Source of the DNA: Micromonospora parastrephiae
GTDB lineage: Bacteria > Actinomycetota > Actinomycetes > Mycobacteriales > Micromonosporaceae
DNA length: 64,000 nucleotides
Reading direction: 5' to 3'
NCBI RefSeq assembly: GCF_016802865.1
Contig: NZ_JAEVHM010000001.1
Span: forward strand, 114,122 to 178,121
The position numbers were made by a program, and so were the translations under genes. Of this stretch, positions 61,543-64,000 are shown piece after piece (within the stretch, counting starts at the first letter, position 1; each line of letters starts with the position of its first letter). The notes below the pieces were generated by a model. It did no database searches and was not told where the DNA came from. It saw nothing but the letters and a program-made list of their open reading frames with translations.

Positions 61543-62562
61543 CTAAGTTAGAGGGTGCGGCTCATTGGTCAGCGCTGACAGGGCAGCGGCGATTTCCTGC
61601 GGTGTTGCTTTCACGTAGGTGGCTGTAGTGCCAGCGTCGCCGCCACTCTCCGAATGACCGGCGTACGCTCGCGCGATGGCATAGCCAAAGTTCCTTTCCA
61701 CCCATGTCAAAGTAGTGTGACGTAACCAGTGGGTGCTGATCTGTTGCACGCGGACCCACGGCAGGTGCTCGCCGATGCGTACCCACAGATGGTCGTAACG
61801 CCGCCGCGTGATGGGCGCACCGTCCCGATAGCGCAGCAGCTGCCCCGCCTCCGTCGCGCCCCGCTCCTCAGCATGGCGCTGCAGGTATCTCATCAGCGTG
61901 GGGGAAACTGGTTGCCAACGCACCGAGTCCCCCTTCTCTCGAAGCAGAATCAAACATTGGTCCGGGTCAAGGTCAACCGGACGAAGCGCCAGAGCTCCAC
62001 CGCGCCGACACGCCGTTTCGGTGTGCAGCCGCAAGAGCAAGGTGTCGAGGGCCGGATCGTTGCCTGTGCTAGCCGCAACCTCGTTTATCTCGGCCAGCCG
62101 CGTGTCCGCCACCGCCCGACGCGTGCTTGGTAGACGCCGCGGCTTCGCCACCTTCAAAGCAGGGTTGTCAGCCTCTGCGATGAAACCATCGGCTACTGCC
62201 CTTTTGTAGAGACACCGCAAGGCGGCAATCAGGTGCTCCGCCGCGCTTCGGCCTCCGCGGGCATTCCGCCGAGCCACAACGTGCGCCTTGACGTACTCCG
62301 CCAACTTTTCAATTTCCGACGGCGTGGGCTCGTCGAGCCTGCGTTGCCCCCAGTGTTCCACCACACGGTTCCAGTAGGAGCCATAGGCACGTTTCGTACC
62401 TTCCGAGACCGCAGCCGCCACCACGGGAACGTATTCGGCGAAGGTCGGCGCCGGAGGCCGAGCCACGGCGGCCTCCATAAGGTCGGCAGGCGAGATGCCC
62501 ATCCGAGCAAGAAGGAGCCGAGCCGCTGCCACCTCAGCTTGACTCGCCGATGCGTCACTCAT
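61543..62562 (-). CDS. int: Tyrosine recombinase integrase
   Basis: Read from ATG 62562, 339 residues. The N-terminal SAM-like core-binding domain (EGTKRAYGSYWNRVVEHWGQ) precedes a catalytic domain with the Arg of TACRRGG (186/187), HWLRH (His278, Arg281), His303 of AGHSES and Tyr316 of ATYVKA. All active-site positions are present. It catalyses integration and excision of the element at the tRNA-Leu 3' end 600 bp away. Its start overlaps the AbrB-like gene by eight bases, so the two are coupled. Confidence 0.92.
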   Translation of the reverse strand: MSDASASQAEVAAARLLLARMGISPADLMEAAVARPPAPTFAEYVPVVAAAVSEGTKRAYGSYWNRVVEHWGQRRLDEPTPSEIEKLAEYVKAHVVARRNARGGRSAAEHLIAALRCLYKRAVADGFIAEADNPALKVAKPRRLPSTRRAVADTRLAEINEVAASTGNDPALDTLLLRLHTETACRRGGALALRPVDLDPDQCLILLREKGDSVRWQPVSPTLMRYLQRHAEERGATEAGQLLRYRDGAPITRRRYDHLWVRIGEHLPWVRVQQISTHWLRHTTLTWVERNFGYAIARAYAGHSESGGDAGTTATYVKATPQEIAAALSALTNEPHPLT

Positions 62563-62947
62563 GCTCGCCCCCGAAGACCGCATCGTGAGCCTGCCCGATC
62601 ATCTCGTCGATCTTTGCCGGTGGATGAACCACCAGGCGGTTGCTGGCCGGTTCAGCCACGATGAGTACGCGGTCGCCGGCGGCGAGGCCGCACCATTGAC
62701 GGACCACTGCCGGCAGTCGGATGTGGCCTTCCTTCGTTACCTTGAAGACGCCTTGCTTGTCAGCTGATACGACGATCAGCCCTCGACGCTCCCGAATGCT
62801 CAGTCGCAATCCGGGGGTCCACTGGAGTTCCTTCATCGCGCACCGGTCGGCGATCCGACCACGCGAGTCGAGCGTCGCCACACCATAAACAGCTGCGCTG
62901 CTTCGCGTGGCGGCAAGACTCGGAAGTGGTAGCGGAGGACGCCTCAT
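62555..62947 (-). CDS. AbrB/SpoVT-like DNA-binding protein
   Basis: I start this 130-residue protein at ATG 62947. It contains two related swapped-hairpin-like segments: YGVATLDSRGRIADRCAMKE and VFKVTKEGHIRLPAVVRQWC followed by GLAAGDRVLIVA, the AbrB/MazE pattern. Position between the integrase and the tRNA, with an overlapping integrase start, suggests control of integrase synthesis or a directionality role. The downstream end of the transcript is the hairpin at 61503. Confidence 0.75.
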   Translation of the reverse strand: MRRPPLPLPSLAATRSSAAVYGVATLDSRGRIADRCAMKELQWTPGLRLSIRERRGLIVVSADKQGVFKVTKEGHIRLPAVVRQWCGLAAGDRVLIVAEPASNRLVVHPPAKIDEMIGQAHDAVFGGEHE

Positions 62948-63163
62948 GGCCGCCGAGGGGGAGCCAGGAGCAACGCGCACGCCAGGTGCCAGACCGGGCA
63001 GAGCAACGGCGGGAATCACTGACGAGCCGCCGCGCGTCATCGCGGAGTTCGTCCGGCGCTGGTCACTGAGAGTAGTGCCAGGCGCAGTGTCTGATGGGTT
63101 TCGGCGGTGGTCAAGCATCCTTGACCACCGCTACGTCTACGTCGCACATATGAGACGTACTCG

Positions 63164-63247
63164 TGTCCGAGGGGGGACTTGAACCCCCACGCCCTATACG
63201 GGCACTAGCACCTCAAGCTAGCGCGTCTGCCATTCCGCCACCCGGAC
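63164..63247 (-). tRNA. tRNA-Leu (GAG anticodon), integration target
   Basis: The complement strand reads as a class II tRNA of 84 nt. The acceptor stem pairs GTCCGGG with CTCGGAC. The anticodon stem CTAGC/GCTAG encloses the loop TTGAGGT with anticodon GAG. There is a variable arm, and the T-loop is GGTTCAAGTCC. CCA is not encoded. The 3' end faces the integrase, the usual arrangement for elements that insert into tRNA 3' ends. The matching repeat at the element's other end was not found in the window, so it should lie upstream of base 1. Confidence 0.92.
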
Positions 63248-63480
63248 CTACACGTTCAGCCTACCTCGCCGACCCAGATGATCTTCACATCAGAAGGTCG
63301 GCCCAGCGGGCCGCACGGGGAGTTACTGTACACGCCGCTCGTGGATCATGCACATCGCCGTACACCTCCCCCGCCGGGACGCTCCCACCGCTGCTCAACG
63401 GGCTCGTTGAGGGTCACCGACGCGCCGCCGCAGGCGGGTCCGGGTAGCGGTCGGCCGCCCTCTGCCGGCAGCATTGGCAC

Positions 63481-64000
63481 GTGTCCCATCCCTCTCCCTT
63501 GGCGGCGGCCCAGCACCGGGCCCTCGCCCTGCGCGCCGCGGGCGACCTCGGCGCCGCCCGGCAGCTGCTGGCTGAGGTCGTCGAATTCGCGCGCCCGCAG
63601 TTCGGCGAGGACCACCCGGAGATGCTGCACACCGCACACCTGCTGGCCCGGTTGCACCGTGAGGCGGACGACCCGCTCGCCGCCCGCCGGGTGTTGGAGG
63701 AGGCATTCGCGGCGGGCGAGCGGCGGTGGGAGCACTCCGACCCGGCGCTGCTCGCGCTCGCCTTCGAGCTCGCCGAGGTGGCCGAGGAACTGGGCAACCG
63801 CCACGAGGCCCGCCGCAACTACACCCGGGTCGCGACCGCCGGGCCCGCCGCGCTCGGGGAGCAGCATCCCGCGGTACGCGCCGCCCGCGCTACCTCGGCG
63901 GGCCGCCCCCGGCCCGCCGCCGGCGGCCGAGCCCGGCCCCGACCGATGCTGGCAGCCAGTCGGCACTGTCCGGTCCGACCGCTGTCCCTGGCGACCTTGG
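63481..64000 (+). CDS. TPR-type protein, chromosomal flank (partial)
   Basis: A GTG at 63481 opens a frame that runs off the window end (173 codons visible). It encodes tetratricopeptide-like helices: ALRAAGDLGAARQLLAEVVE, ARPQFGEDHPEMLHTAHLLA, and ARRVLEEAFAAGERRWEHSD, the FGxDHPxxL pattern of TPR repeats in large actinobacterial regulators. It lies beyond the tRNA and thus outside the element. The later part is Pro/Arg-rich. The ribosome binding site is weak, so the exact start is uncertain. Confidence 0.6.
   Translation, partial: MSHPSPLAAAQHRALALRAAGDLGAARQLLAEVVEFARPQFGEDHPEMLHTAHLLARLHREADDPLAARRVLEEAFAAGERRWEHSDPALLALAFELAEVAEELGNRHEARRNYTRVATAGPAALGEQHPAVRAARATSAGRPRPAAGGRARPRPMLAASRHCPVRPLSLATL

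Noticed and set aside
1..63163. CRISPR array, insertion sequence or rRNA genes
   Set aside because: No regularly spaced short repeats, no transposase motif and no rRNA-like sequence were seen.
1..63163. Second att copy (repeat of the tRNA-Leu 3' end) within the window
   Set aside because: I scanned for the tRNA 3' sequence (GGGGGGACTTGAACC and neighbours) and saw no second copy; the left end is probably outside.

Overview
The window is high-GC actinobacterial DNA. Codon use, GTG starts, the tRNA-anchored integrase and the type of transfer apparatus suit a Micromonosporaceae host such as Micromonospora or Salinispora; this is inference, since no taxonomic marker gene is present. From the left edge to a tRNA-Leu(GAG) gene at 63164-63247 the DNA reads as one integrative and conjugative element (ICE). 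Its left end lies outside the window. A chromosomal TPR-type gene begins beyond the tRNA at 63481.

Layout. (1) 1-24.7 kb: about 25 mostly small, uncharacterised genes, all on the + strand and pointing toward a candidate transfer origin. They include a PP2C phosphatase, a PAPS-reductase-like PP-loop protein coupled to a Mom-like DNA-modification acyltransferase, a DUF932 protein, a GGDEF protein, a ParB-like protein and two paralogous modular regulators. Many sit behind a shared promoter-like motif (core TGTATGATTATAG, seven copies) and end in perfect GC-rich hairpins. A direct repeat of about 550 bp brackets the DUF932 block. (2) 24.7-30.7 kb: a small coiled-coil gene, a candidate oriT, a MobF/TrwC relaxase-helicase and a coupled DUF3800-like protein. 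(3) 30.7-37.1 kb: regulators, unknowns and an isoaspartyl-methyltransferase-like protein. (4) 37.5-42.6 kb: a candidate defence pair, a Rad3/DinG-like helicase with a C-terminal PD-(D/E)XK nuclease beside an Mrr-nSTAND3 NTPase. The second gene looks more AT-rich than its surroundings and both use TTA codons. (5) 44.0-47.7 kb: a decaying marR-permease-MFS-histidine decarboxylase operon on the minus strand. (6) 47.9-59.8 kb: a compact minus-strand type IV secretion operon (ParA-like, VirB2-, VirB8- and VirB6-like, SCO6880-like, VirB4, coupling protein, small proteins, lipoprotein, VirB1/M23 hydrolase). (7) 60.1-63.2 kb: an EspR-like regulator divergent from the tra operon with paired operators between them, a winged-helix protein, a tyrosine integrase coupled to an AbrB-like gene, and the tRNA att target.

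How it fits together. The integrase recombines at the 3' end of tRNA-Leu. The relaxase nicks and unwinds the excised circle and the T4SS exports it. If the region left of oriT enters first, it would be a leading region whose genes point toward oriT, the geometry known for plasmid leading regions that carry anti-defence genes. The Mom-like/PP-loop pair would then protect incoming DNA, and the helicase/nSTAND pair would guard the new host. Several genes are broken, including VirB4 (frameshift), MFS (frameshift) and hdc (frameshift plus truncation), so transfer competence is in doubt unless these are sequencing errors.
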